Source of the DNA: Bacillota bacterium
Lineage (GTDB): Bacteria > Bacillota > Clostridia > Lachnospirales > Lachnospiraceae
Length of the DNA: 64,000 bases
Reading direction: 5' to 3'
Assembly (NCBI GenBank): GCA_023411215.1
Contig: JAEYOY010000043.1
Coordinates: 1 to 64,000 of the forward strand
Positions 43,705 through 51,868 of the stretch are shown here, piece by piece. The translations under genes and the position numbers were made by a program. The notes beneath the pieces are model-generated. The model saw only the letters and a program-made list of their open reading frames with translations, made no database searches and was not told the origin of the DNA. Every line of letters starts with the position of its first letter. The stretch's first letter is position 1.

Positions 43705-45174
43705 TTAAGCCATCTTATTAAAGATATCCTTCAGTGTAGGATATAACTCCTTGAACACCTCATACTTCTTATTGTATTGCTCAACTTCCTTCGGATCCTG
43801 TTCGGTAGTATCGATTACCTTAATTAGCTTGCTCGTAGCATCCTCAACATCGGCATATTTACCACAGCCAACTGCAGCAAGAATTGCTGCACCAAAAGCG
43901 GGACCTTCTTCTGAATTGATCTTATCAACCTTAACATTAAGCACATCAGCAATAATCTTACACCACAACGGGCTCTTTGCACCACCGCCATTGATACGGA
44001 TCCGTTCTATTGCTACACCCAAAGATTTTACGATCTCAAAGGAATCACGAAGCGCAAATGCAACACCCTCAAGAACAGCCTGAGTCATATCAGCACGGGT
44101 GGTATCCATGGTCATTCCAATAAAGGTACCTCTGGCATTGGGATTATTGTGAGGTGTTCTCTCTCCCATCAGGTAAGGCAGGAAGTAAACATTATTCTCG
44201 CCAAGCTTTGTAATTGCCTGCTGTTCCTTACCATACTCCTTGGTTCCGATGATCTCATCCATCCACCATTTATTGGAAGCAGCTGCAGAAAGCATGACTC
44301 CCATGAAATGGTATTTTCCGTCAGCATGAGCAAAAGCATGAAGGGAATTGTTATCATCGACTGCAAATTCCTTGGTTGAGATAAATACAACACCGGAGGT
44401 TCCTAAGGAAACATTACATTTTCCTGCGCCTACGGTTCCCGTTCCTACAGCTGCAACTGCCTGATCACCGCCACCTGCTATCACTTTTACGCTAGTGGAG
44501 AGACCTAACTCTTTCGCAGCCTTCTCAGTCATGGTTCCTACCACCTGATAGGATTCATGAATCTTAGCCATCTGCTCTTCCTTTAAACCGCATAGGTCAA
44601 GCATTTCTTTCGACCACTTCTTATTCTTAACATCAAATAATAGCATACCGGAAGCATCAGATACGTCAGTACAGTGAACACCGGAAAGCATATAAGCTAT
44701 ATAATCCTTGGGTAGCATAACCTTTTTGATCTTGGCAAAATTCTCGGGCTCATGCTTTCTTACCCACAATAATTTGGGAGCAGTAAAACCGGTCAATGCC
44801 ATATTAGCTGTGTAGCCGGAGATCTTCTCTCTTCCAATCTCTTTATTCAGATAGTCACATTCTGCCTGAGTACGTCCGTCATTCCACAGAATCGCGGGTC
44901 GGATAACCTTATCATTCTCATCCAGAATAACCATTCCGTGCATCTGTCCGCTAAAGCTGATACCATCAATCTGAGATTTGTCCTGGTCCTCTGTAAGTTC
45001 CTTGATCCCGTCGACCAGAGCGGTGTACCAGTCCTCCGGGTTCTGCTCGGACCAGCCTGGCTTCGGGAAATATAGTGGATATTCTCTTGTTACAATGCTC
45101 TTAATGTCTCCTGCCTCATCCATCAGAAGGAGCTTTACGGAAGAGGTTCCTAAATCTACACCTACGTATAACAT
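43705..45174 (-). CDS. xylB: Xylulokinase
   Basis: A 489-residue FGGY kinase converting D-xylulose to xylulose 5-phosphate. MLYVGVDLGTSSVKLLLMDE, SFSGQMHGMV (the xylulokinase-specific MHG) and the C-terminal INGGGAKSPLWCKIIADV are present. The ATG at 45174 follows AAAGGAG; upstream in-frame residues are excluded. It is divergent from the ROK XylR gene, with a consensus promoter and an XylR-like site between them, and it processes the xylose that the GH8 enzyme releases. No xylose isomerase gene is in the window. Confidence 0.95.
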   Translation of the reverse strand: MLYVGVDLGTSSVKLLLMDEAGDIKSIVTREYPLYFPKPGWSEQNPEDWYTALVDGIKELTEDQDKSQIDGISFSGQMHGMVILDENDKVIRPAILWNDGRTQAECDYLNKEIGREKISGYTANMALTGFTAPKLLWVRKHEPENFAKIKKVMLPKDYIAYMLSGVHCTDVSDASGMLLFDVKNKKWSKEMLDLCGLKEEQMAKIHESYQVVGTMTEKAAKELGLSTSVKVIAGGGDQAVAAVGTGTVGAGKCNVSLGTSGVVFISTKEFAVDDNNSLHAFAHADGKYHFMGVMLSAAASNKWWMDEIIGTKEYGKEQQAITKLGENNVYFLPYLMGERTPHNNPNARGTFIGMTMDTTRADMTQAVLEGVAFALRDSFEIVKSLGVAIERIRINGGGAKSPLWCKIIADVLNVKVDKINSEEGPAFGAAILAAVGCGKYADVEDATSKLIKVIDTTEQDPKEVEQYNKKYEVFKELYPTLKDIFNKMA

Positions 45175-45212
45175 AGCATTATCTCCTTTTATATTAAGTT
45201 TTATATCAATTG

Positions 45213-45230
45213 ATTTGTTGAATAAACTAA
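45213..45230 (-). promoter_or_regulatory. Putative XylR operator downstream of the xylB promoter
   Basis: Reverse strand TTAGTTTATTCAACAAAT, similar to the low-GC XylR consensus (half sites TTAGTTT and AACAAA). It lies about 5-22 bases after the predicted start site, a blocking position. Confidence 0.5.
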
Positions 45231-45241
45231 TGTATGAGATA

Positions 45242-45270
45242 ACTATAACAACTTGTATTAATGATGTCAA
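45242..45270 (-). promoter_or_regulatory. Predicted promoter of xylB
   Basis: Reverse strand consensus TTGACA (45265-45270), 17-base spacer, TATAGT (45242-45247). Confidence 0.7.
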
Positions 45271-45346
45271 GCATGATCTGCAAGGCTCCTACATCAGGAA
45301 TAAAAATTTGATTAACCGACAAGTGATAAGACAAATTAGAGACTTC

Positions 45347-45362
45347 TTGTTAAATAACTAAA
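45347..45362 (+). promoter_or_regulatory. Second XylR-like site, before xylR
   Basis: Reverse strand TTTAGTTATTTAACAA, related to the site at 45213-45230 (TTAGTT, ATT, AACAA in the same order). It lies 85 bases before the xylR start and may mediate autoregulation. Confidence 0.35.
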
Positions 45363-45446
45363 CAAATATTATATTTTCCCTTTCCAAAAAAAATTTTTTA
45401 TGTTAACATTATAGCAATATAATTTTCATTACGAAGGGTGACTGTG

Positions 45447-46607
45447 ATGGTAACAGGCAGCAAAGAACTTATACGAGATATTAACACGAATCTTGTCTTA
45501 GAGACGATTATTAATAATACATCTATATCAAGAGCTGCAATTGCTAAGCATTTAGGCTTAACGAAAGCAACCATATCTGCAATTGTACAGGAGCTGATCA
45601 ATAAAAAGCTTGTAATAGAAATTGGTAGTGATGATACCAGCTTAGGAAGAAAACCGATCCTACTCAGTCTTAATAAGAAAGCAGGTTTTGTAATCTGTAT
45701 CGATATTGGAGTAGATACCATATCTGCATTAGTATCTGACCTAATTGGGGAGGACTGCAGCCTAAAGCAAATTAAAACACCGAAGAATTCATCGAATATA
45801 GTAAATGTTTTAATAGAATTAATCGAGTCAATGAAGCTTCCAAAGGATACACCTTATGATCTGGTGGGAATTACACTTGGCATCCATGGCGTCATAGCCA
45901 ATAACCAGGTATCTTTTGCCCCATACTATAACCTATCCGGAATAAATATTGCAGAGGGCTTAGAAAGTCATTTCAACACTCCGGTTTATCTGGAAAATGA
46001 AGCGAATCTCTCCGTGATCGGTGAGAAGACCTTCCAGTATGATTATGCTAATATTGCTAATATCAGCGTGCATTCCGGAATCGGTCTTGGAATTATAATA
46101 AATCATCAGCTTTATACTGGATATAACGGCAGAGCCGGTGAATTCGGACATACTGTAATTGAGATTGACGGCAGACAATGTCCCTGTGGTAATCAAGGGT
46201 GCTTTGAGCAATACGCCTCCGAGCGTAATCTGTTACGCGAATATTCCAAGATAAAGAACGTCGAAGAAGTGAATTTTGAGCAATTTAGAGTAGCCTATGA
46301 ATCCGGCGATCCGGATGCTTATAAGATTATGGACGATTTTGTAAAATATATGTCCATTGGTGTCAATAATATTTTGAATGCTTACAACCCAGATATCGTG
46401 ATTATCAATAGCTCCTTTACCATATTCTTCCCCCATATTACGGAAAAGATTGAAGGTGCTTTAACGAGTCGGATGAACAGCTATATTCGTATTGTACCCA
46501 GCATACTTCAAGATACCTCAATCCTACTCGGCGGTATTTGCGTAGCAATCAAAGGCTTCCTTGGAGTCGACAACCTTAAATTAAATCATATTGATCTGAG
46601 AAGTTAA
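45447..46607 (+). CDS. xylR: ROK-family xylose repressor
   Basis: A 386-residue protein with an N-terminal winged helix (NTSISRAAIAKHLGLTKATISAIVQEL, about 25-50) and a C-terminal ROK domain: GICIDIGVDT-like first strand, GAGEFGH-type block NGRAGEFGHTVIE and the zinc cluster CPCGNQGCFEQYAS. This is the layout of low-GC XylR repressors, released from DNA by xylose. The ATG at 45447 follows AAGGGTG; a GTG three codons earlier is possible. It is divergent from xylB, supporting the assignment. Confidence 0.88.
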   Translation: MVTGSKELIRDINTNLVLETIINNTSISRAAIAKHLGLTKATISAIVQELINKKLVIEIGSDDTSLGRKPILLSLNKKAGFVICIDIGVDTISALVSDLIGEDCSLKQIKTPKNSSNIVNVLIELIESMKLPKDTPYDLVGITLGIHGVIANNQVSFAPYYNLSGINIAEGLESHFNTPVYLENEANLSVIGEKTFQYDYANIANISVHSGIGLGIIINHQLYTGYNGRAGEFGHTVIEIDGRQCPCGNQGCFEQYASERNLLREYSKIKNVEEVNFEQFRVAYESGDPDAYKIMDDFVKYMSIGVNNILNAYNPDIVIINSSFTIFFPHITEKIEGALTSRMNSYIRIVPSILQDTSILLGGICVAIKGFLGVDNLKLNHIDLRS

Positions 46608-46659
46608 GGGATATGTTCATTGTAATAGATCTTTAAGAATCGAATAATGTACAAGGGAA

Positions 46660-46714
46660 AAGGCTGCTATAGCCGGACACTTCTGCCAAGGAGTATTCCG
46701 ACTATAGCAGCCTT
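46660..46714. terminator. Bidirectional terminator between xylR and the HAD gene
   Basis: AAGGCTGCTATAG and CTATAGCAGCCTT form a long stem with further pairing CGGA/TCCG inside. It serves two convergent genes; the HAD stop codon lies inside it. T-runs are short. Confidence 0.7.
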
Positions 46715-47430
46715 ATATAATCGATCAACTCTTCCCAATCACTAATTGTAAGACAATCCATTCCGGGTACCAGCTTGTTATGTTCCTGAAGAGCCCCTCT
46801 ATACCATACAGGAAAAATCCCCATATTTGATGCACCTTCCACATCATAGTAGGCATTATCACCACAGTACCATACCTCGTTCGGCTTAAGCTTCGCCTTT
46901 CTCAATGCGAGCTCAAAAACTCTGTTATGAGGTTTACGAAATACATATTCACTGGTAGCAAGAATGAATTCGAATTCATTCTCTGGAAGCAATGTGTTAA
47001 TCCGGTCCTCCAATGCTTTTCCACTAAAGGAGATATTACTGATAACAGCTGTTCTGATCTGCTGCTCCTTAAGGTACCGCAGAAGCTTCTCAATATTTTT
47101 TGTCAGAATCTTCTCAGCGGCATTATCCCAGAATACTCTCTCCATCTCCTCTGGAGACAATCCAATCTCAATGTCATAATATTCATACAGATATTTTTGG
47201 AATATATGATTATGAACTTCGATATGAGTCGCCTTCCTTACATCCGGATCATATCTTCCGATCTCTTTGTTTAGGATTTTCGCGAATTCCTGCAAAGCTT
47301 TTGCAGATATCTGATGAGGATTCCTAGTAGCATGCTTTAGTACAGCTTTTGTTCCGGCCTCACCGTTAAATGCTCCTTCTGATATTAAGGTCTGTCCGTA
47401 ATCAAACATAATCATCTTTGGTTTATTCAT
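46702..47430 (-). CDS. HAD-superfamily hydrolase
   Basis: A 242-residue phosphatase-like protein: motif I MFDYGQTL (Asp9, with Tyr-Gly in place of the usual second Asp-Gly), motif II AVISNISF, a Lys in FRKPHNRVF and motif IV CGDNAYYDVEGASNMG. The second Asp of motif I, normally the general acid, is replaced by Gly-Gln context, so activity may be altered. A helical cap lies at 20-110. GAGAGGG precedes the ATG. The substrate is unknown. Confidence 0.85.
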   Translation of the reverse strand: MNKPKMIMFDYGQTLISEGAFNGEAGTKAVLKHATRNPHQISAKALQEFAKILNKEIGRYDPDVRKATHIEVHNHIFQKYLYEYYDIEIGLSPEEMERVFWDNAAEKILTKNIEKLLRYLKEQQIRTAVISNISFSGKALEDRINTLLPENEFEFILATSEYVFRKPHNRVFELALRKAKLKPNEVWYCGDNAYYDVEGASNMGIFPVWYRGALQEHNKLVPGMDCLTISDWEELIDYIRLL

Positions 47431-47470
47431 CTATTACCCTCTCTATCCTCTGTCGTTAACTGTCTACCAA

Positions 47471-47671
47471 TTACTTATTCTCTTGATTTTTTAACTCATT
47501 CTTACGCTTTGTAATAATTCCGCCTATTCTTCCTGATTCCTTTGCTGTCAGGGACTTCCAACCGGTCGCCATTACCTTATCCAGATACCCCAGCTCTTCA
47601 GCAATTTCATACTTTAGCTTTTCCTCCGGTTTTAAATTATTTAAATCAATCTCTTCGTTCTTCTTGCTCAT
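47471..47671 (-). CDS. Small acid-soluble spore protein, alpha/beta type
   Basis: A 66-residue protein. KYEIAEELGYLDKV and GWKSLTAKESGRIGG are the two conserved segments of alpha/beta SASPs, which coat and protect DNA in dormant spores; EIAEELG contains the germination-protease site region. AAAGGGTG precedes the ATG at 47671. It is expected to be expressed in the forespore, but no sigma-G promoter was confidently read. It shows that the organism belongs to a sporulating lineage. Confidence 0.87.
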   Translation of the reverse strand: MSKKNEEIDLNNLKPEEKLKYEIAEELGYLDKVMATGWKSLTAKESGRIGGIITKRKNELKNQENK

Positions 47672-47740
47672 GCTAGTCACCCTTTCTGTCATACTAATTA
47701 ATCATACTGCCAAAGTACCAAAGCACCACGAATTTGGGTG

Positions 47741-47905
47741 GAGTTCGCACCACTGTACGGACTTCATAGTTCTTCCCGAATGAAGTTTCTTTTCTTCACA
47801 CTAACTTTGCATGCATGCCCTTTGAGTTAGTTTGTGCCAAGTGTGCAACGTCTCGCATGCGAGACAGTTACACTTTGATTTCGCAGACACAAACTTAGAG
47901 GTATG
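47741..47905. repeat. Cluster of hairpins between addA and the SASP gene
   Basis: Stems seen: GGTG/CACC around 47738-47753; ACTTCAT (47761-47767)/ATGAAGT (47780-47786); CACACTAACT (47797-47806)/AGTTAGTTTGTG (47825-47836); and palindrome GTCTCGCATGCGAGAC (47850-47865) nested in AAGTGT/ACACTT and AGTTTGTG/CACAAACT. No T-run and no coding frame were seen. Alternative pairings of AGTTTGTG are possible. Confidence 0.6.
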
Positions 47906-47958
47906 AAAATTGCTTTTCTATTTTCACAATAGTATACTGACTAAAGTGTAACCAACTT

Positions 47959-50900
47959 CTATTCATCTATTCGAATTTCTTTACCAAGAGGGAGCGAATA
48001 GATTATCATTTCTTTTACTTTTTTATTTAACATCTGCTCCAAAGCTCTCTTATAATATTGGAGCTGTACCTTGTATCGATGAATCAACTGAATCTCGTCC
48101 GTTACGATATCCGACTTATAATCAAGGAGTACCAATTCCCCATTCTCTTCAAAAAAGACGTCAATGATACCTTGGATCAAGATGAGCTCCTCACTGTCGA
48201 TCGATCTGAGAACCTCAGAAGCCTTGATACCCATAACAAACTGCTTTTCTTTATAAAGCTTATTCTCTTTCTCCGCTACTCTCATTCGTTTTGCTACATT
48301 GCTTGAGATAAATCCGAATATATAATCCAGTTTTAACTTTTCCACATCCGTGCTATTCAGCTTATTTGCATGGGTTAGAAGCTCCAATTCCTTATTAAGA
48401 TCCTCTCTGCTCTGTACCCGTTGCAGATTGATCAACTCCAATACCTTATGGTACAGGGTACCTCGATCTGTTCCAGAAATCGTTGCTTCTTGCTGACGAA
48501 GAAATGCCGGTACCGTAGCTTCCATCTCCTGTTCTGCTGCAAGCGATAGCTCTCTCGTCGGTTTAGAGCCATATAAATTAACACTTTGCCCCTCATCCTG
48601 GAACTGTCCAAGCTTCTTTAACTCCGACACTGTCATCTTCACCTTTAATTCAGCCTCTTTTCGATAGGCATATTCATAATTAAGTCTTGATTTAATTTCT
48701 TCCTTCAACTCTAAATGGTAGTTTTTATCCTTATCTATCTCGTCTAATTCCTGCAAATCCTTCTGTAAGAAGAGTTGCTTTGTTACCTCCTCCCGTAACA
48801 GAGAGGTCTTAGATAGAACAGTGATCCACATATTCCCATGTTTCCATACAAAGGAAGCCTCCATAATATCCGGGACTTCTCCCATACGGTTTACCATTGC
48901 CGGAAGTACGAAGTCCAGATAACTCTTAGCGGAAAGAAGTTCATAGAAAGAGAATTCCTTACCGTTAATTTTCTCCTTTGATTTCAGGTACCCGGTTAGT
49001 ATCAGCTTCTCCTTCGCTCTGGTCATGGCGACATATAATACTCGAAGCTCTTCGCCAAGGTTTTCCACTTGCACCTTCTTCTGAATAGCCTTCTTCAATA
49101 AAGTAGGTACCTTGGTTCTATTCTTACTGTCTATAAACTCGGGACCAACTCCCAATTCACTATGGAGTACGATGCTGCTGCGAAGATCCTGGGTATTAAA
49201 CTGTTTGCTCATACCTGCTACGACGACAATTGGGAACTCCAATCCCTTACTCTTATGAATGCTCATAATTCGAACCGTGTTGTCCTGTTCCCCGGAAGTA
49301 GCGGCCTCTCCATAATCCACCTCATATTTATGAAGCTTCTCTATATACCGGATAAAATGGAATAAACCGTTATAACTACCTTTTTCAAAGCGAACTGCCT
49401 GAGCAAGGAGCATATCTATGTTGGCCTTTCTCTGCTCTCCACCGGGCATTGCACTGGCATAATAGTAATACCCGGTCTTATCGAGCACCAATTGAATCAC
49501 TTCATGAATCGGCGTATAATTAACAAGAGAACGGTAATGCTCCAACTCCTTCAGGAATTTCTCTACCTTTAATCTCAGCTCTGCCATTCCGCTATCATTA
49601 TTATAATCTTTCTCTGTGCCTTCCTGATTGTCTGGAGCCTGTACCGTAGCAAAAGTACATAAGGCAGAATACATACTGACATTACGATCGGTTGCACGAA
49701 TTAATGCAAGCTCCGTTGAAGTCAAACCTACCATCGGTGAATATAACACGCCAACCAAAGGAATATCCTGCCTTGGGTTATCGATAATACGAAGCATATT
49801 TAGTATCGTCATTATCTCCACTGTCTTAAAATAACCAGTCCCGGTATCCGCATAAGCCGGGATACCTTCCTGCATCAGGGTGTTTACAAACACCTCAGAC
49901 CACCCTGTCATACTTCGAAGCAATATGACGATATCTCTTAACTCTGCAGGTCTATGGCTTTTTACCTTCTGGTCATATACCAGCATTCCGCTATCAGGAT
50001 CCGTCAACTCCCTAATCCTCTTAGCAATTGCTCTTGCCTCCAATTCCTTCTTGGTATAGACGGCCTCTTCTTCATCATCCTCGCTTATATCGGAGGACGC
50101 GACGTTCTTATCCTCCTTCACCATCCCTTTGAAGGCATCTTCTCCATCAGAGGTCATGTTCACTTTCTTCTCTTCATCATCTTCTTCCTCTGTTACGAGT
50201 AGTAATTCAACCTCATTGGCAATTCTAGAGCTTATGTCCTCAGGTAATGTTTCCTCATAAAGCTCACCATATTTAAGGGAGGCTGCCTCATCATAAGTGA
50301 TGCCACCAACACATTCTTGCATAATCTGCTCAAAGATCTCGTTCACATATTGTAATACGGTAGCTCTGCTTCGGAAATTCTTGTCCAGGTCAATTCGCTG
50401 GTAATGATTCTCCTCTCCCTCTGTGGTAAGATTCTCACAGGAATAGCTCGCATACTTCTCCATGAAGATTTCGGGCATCGCCAGACGGAATTTATAGATA
50501 CTCTGCTTAACATCACCAACCATAAAGCGATTCGGTCTTCCCAGATCTTCACGGGAGATACTGCGAAGGATGGTCTCCTGAACCATGTTACTGTCTTGGT
50601 ATTCATCAATCAGAATCTCTTCAAACTGTTCGCTTAACTCCAGTGCTGCTTGTGTAGGAAGGCATCCACCATTGTCTTCCCCTTTTTCTTCCACAAGTAT
50701 CTTCAGGGCAAAATGCTCCAGGTCATTAAAATCAATTAGGTTCTTCTCTTCCTTCTTCTTTGCAAATTCCTCCATGAATTCAAGAGTCAGATCAAAAAGC
50801 ACCTGCATAATATTTCCCACTGCCTGATGATCCGCAAGCATCTCTTCTGGAGATTGAAAGAAATACTGTCCTGATAGATCCTTTAATCCTTTTTTGACCT

Positions 50901-51804
50901 CTTCTCGTAGTTCCTTAACCCTATCCTTCTTCCAGGCCTGAACCCCTTCCTCCTTCTTATTGGATAAGCGGTCATAAGTAATACCAGGAAAAAGCTTCGC
51001 ATATTCCTCGTAGGTCTCTGCTCTGATAAGAGACTCCAGAATGCTTCGATCTGAAAGCAAAGCAGCCTCATAAGCAGTGGGTCCACCGACTTCACTGCAA
51101 ACCTCAATTGCTTGATTATTCTTCTTGAGCAGATCTCCAAGCACTACCCTTATATAGTCTAATATCTCATGCATCCAGGAGGTCTCATTCAACTCTTCCA
51201 AAGAATTAATTTCGAACCTATGCCGCATCTTTTCAATCCAGGCTTTTGGCCAGGGATCACTCATAGAGAAATTGAATAGCTGAAGAATCAGATCTTCAAT
51301 TGGTAAGTCCGATTTGGAATAGGAATAGCTTTCTACAAAGTCATGGTAATCCTCCCTGCCTTCTTCGTACCAGCGTTCCAAAATATCAGAAATCACATCG
51401 GATTTAAGTAATGTAATCTCCGATTCCTCTGCAATCTTGAAGGAAGGGTCAAGATCAATCCGATGAAAATAATTTCGGATTACATTGAGGCAGAAGCTAT
51501 GTATCGTAGTAATCTGAGCACTTTGCAATAAGGATATCTGCCGCTGAAGATGACGATTATCCGGCTTTTCTTGAAGCTTCTTATCAATCGCTTTCCCGAT
51601 ACGCTCCCTCATCTCTGCTGCCGCAGCATTCGTAAAGGTTACTACCAAGAGATGATCAATATCGATTGGCTTCTCACCTTCCGAAATCATAGAAATAATA
51701 CGCTCCACTAATACCGCAGTCTTTCCTGAGCCTGCTGCCGCTGAGACCAAAATGTTCTTATTTCTTGTATCGATAACTTTTTGTTGAGCTATTGTCCAAC
51801 CCAT
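47959..51804 (-). CDS. addA: ATP-dependent helicase/nuclease subunit A
   Basis: A 1281-residue subunit of the AddAB recombination complex, which processes double-strand breaks. The UvrD-type helicase has Walker A VSAAAGSGKTAVLVERI (near 20-36), TFTNAAAAEMRER, DEYQDSN and the late LYVAMTRAKEKLIL. The C-terminal RecB-like nuclease ends with LVLLDYKSD. Length is normal. The ATG at 51804 with AGGTGAGAAGT upstream is chosen over an in-frame GTG three codons earlier. An acidic linker (EDDEEEKK, SEDDEEEA) occurs near 540-590. addB precedes it by 64 bases. Confidence 0.97.
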   Translation of the reverse strand: MGWTIAQQKVIDTRNKNILVSAAAGSGKTAVLVERIISMISEGEKPIDIDHLLVVTFTNAAAAEMRERIGKAIDKKLQEKPDNRHLQRQISLLQSAQITTIHSFCLNVIRNYFHRIDLDPSFKIAEESEITLLKSDVISDILERWYEEGREDYHDFVESYSYSKSDLPIEDLILQLFNFSMSDPWPKAWIEKMRHRFEINSLEELNETSWMHEILDYIRVVLGDLLKKNNQAIEVCSEVGGPTAYEAALLSDRSILESLIRAETYEEYAKLFPGITYDRLSNKKEEGVQAWKKDRVKELREEVKKGLKDLSGQYFFQSPEEMLADHQAVGNIMQVLFDLTLEFMEEFAKKKEEKNLIDFNDLEHFALKILVEEKGEDNGGCLPTQAALELSEQFEEILIDEYQDSNMVQETILRSISREDLGRPNRFMVGDVKQSIYKFRLAMPEIFMEKYASYSCENLTTEGEENHYQRIDLDKNFRSRATVLQYVNEIFEQIMQECVGGITYDEAASLKYGELYEETLPEDISSRIANEVELLLVTEEEDDEEKKVNMTSDGEDAFKGMVKEDKNVASSDISEDDEEEAVYTKKELEARAIAKRIRELTDPDSGMLVYDQKVKSHRPAELRDIVILLRSMTGWSEVFVNTLMQEGIPAYADTGTGYFKTVEIMTILNMLRIIDNPRQDIPLVGVLYSPMVGLTSTELALIRATDRNVSMYSALCTFATVQAPDNQEGTEKDYNNDSGMAELRLKVEKFLKELEHYRSLVNYTPIHEVIQLVLDKTGYYYYASAMPGGEQRKANIDMLLAQAVRFEKGSYNGLFHFIRYIEKLHKYEVDYGEAATSGEQDNTVRIMSIHKSKGLEFPIVVVAGMSKQFNTQDLRSSIVLHSELGVGPEFIDSKNRTKVPTLLKKAIQKKVQVENLGEELRVLYVAMTRAKEKLILTGYLKSKEKINGKEFSFYELLSAKSYLDFVLPAMVNRMGEVPDIMEASFVWKHGNMWITVLSKTSLLREEVTKQLFLQKDLQELDEIDKDKNYHLELKEEIKSRLNYEYAYRKEAELKVKMTVSELKKLGQFQDEGQSVNLYGSKPTRELSLAAEQEMEATVPAFLRQQEATISGTDRGTLYHKVLELINLQRVQSREDLNKELELLTHANKLNSTDVEKLKLDYIFGFISSNVAKRMRVAEKENKLYKEKQFVMGIKASEVLRSIDSEELILIQGIIDVFFEENGELVLLDYKSDIVTDEIQLIHRYKVQLQYYKRALEQMLNKKVKEMIIYSLPLGKEIRIDE

Positions 51805-51868
51805 ACTTCTCACCTCTTACCTTATTTATCACTCTAAGACTACATGCTGCATCCTTTATGCAGCCCTT

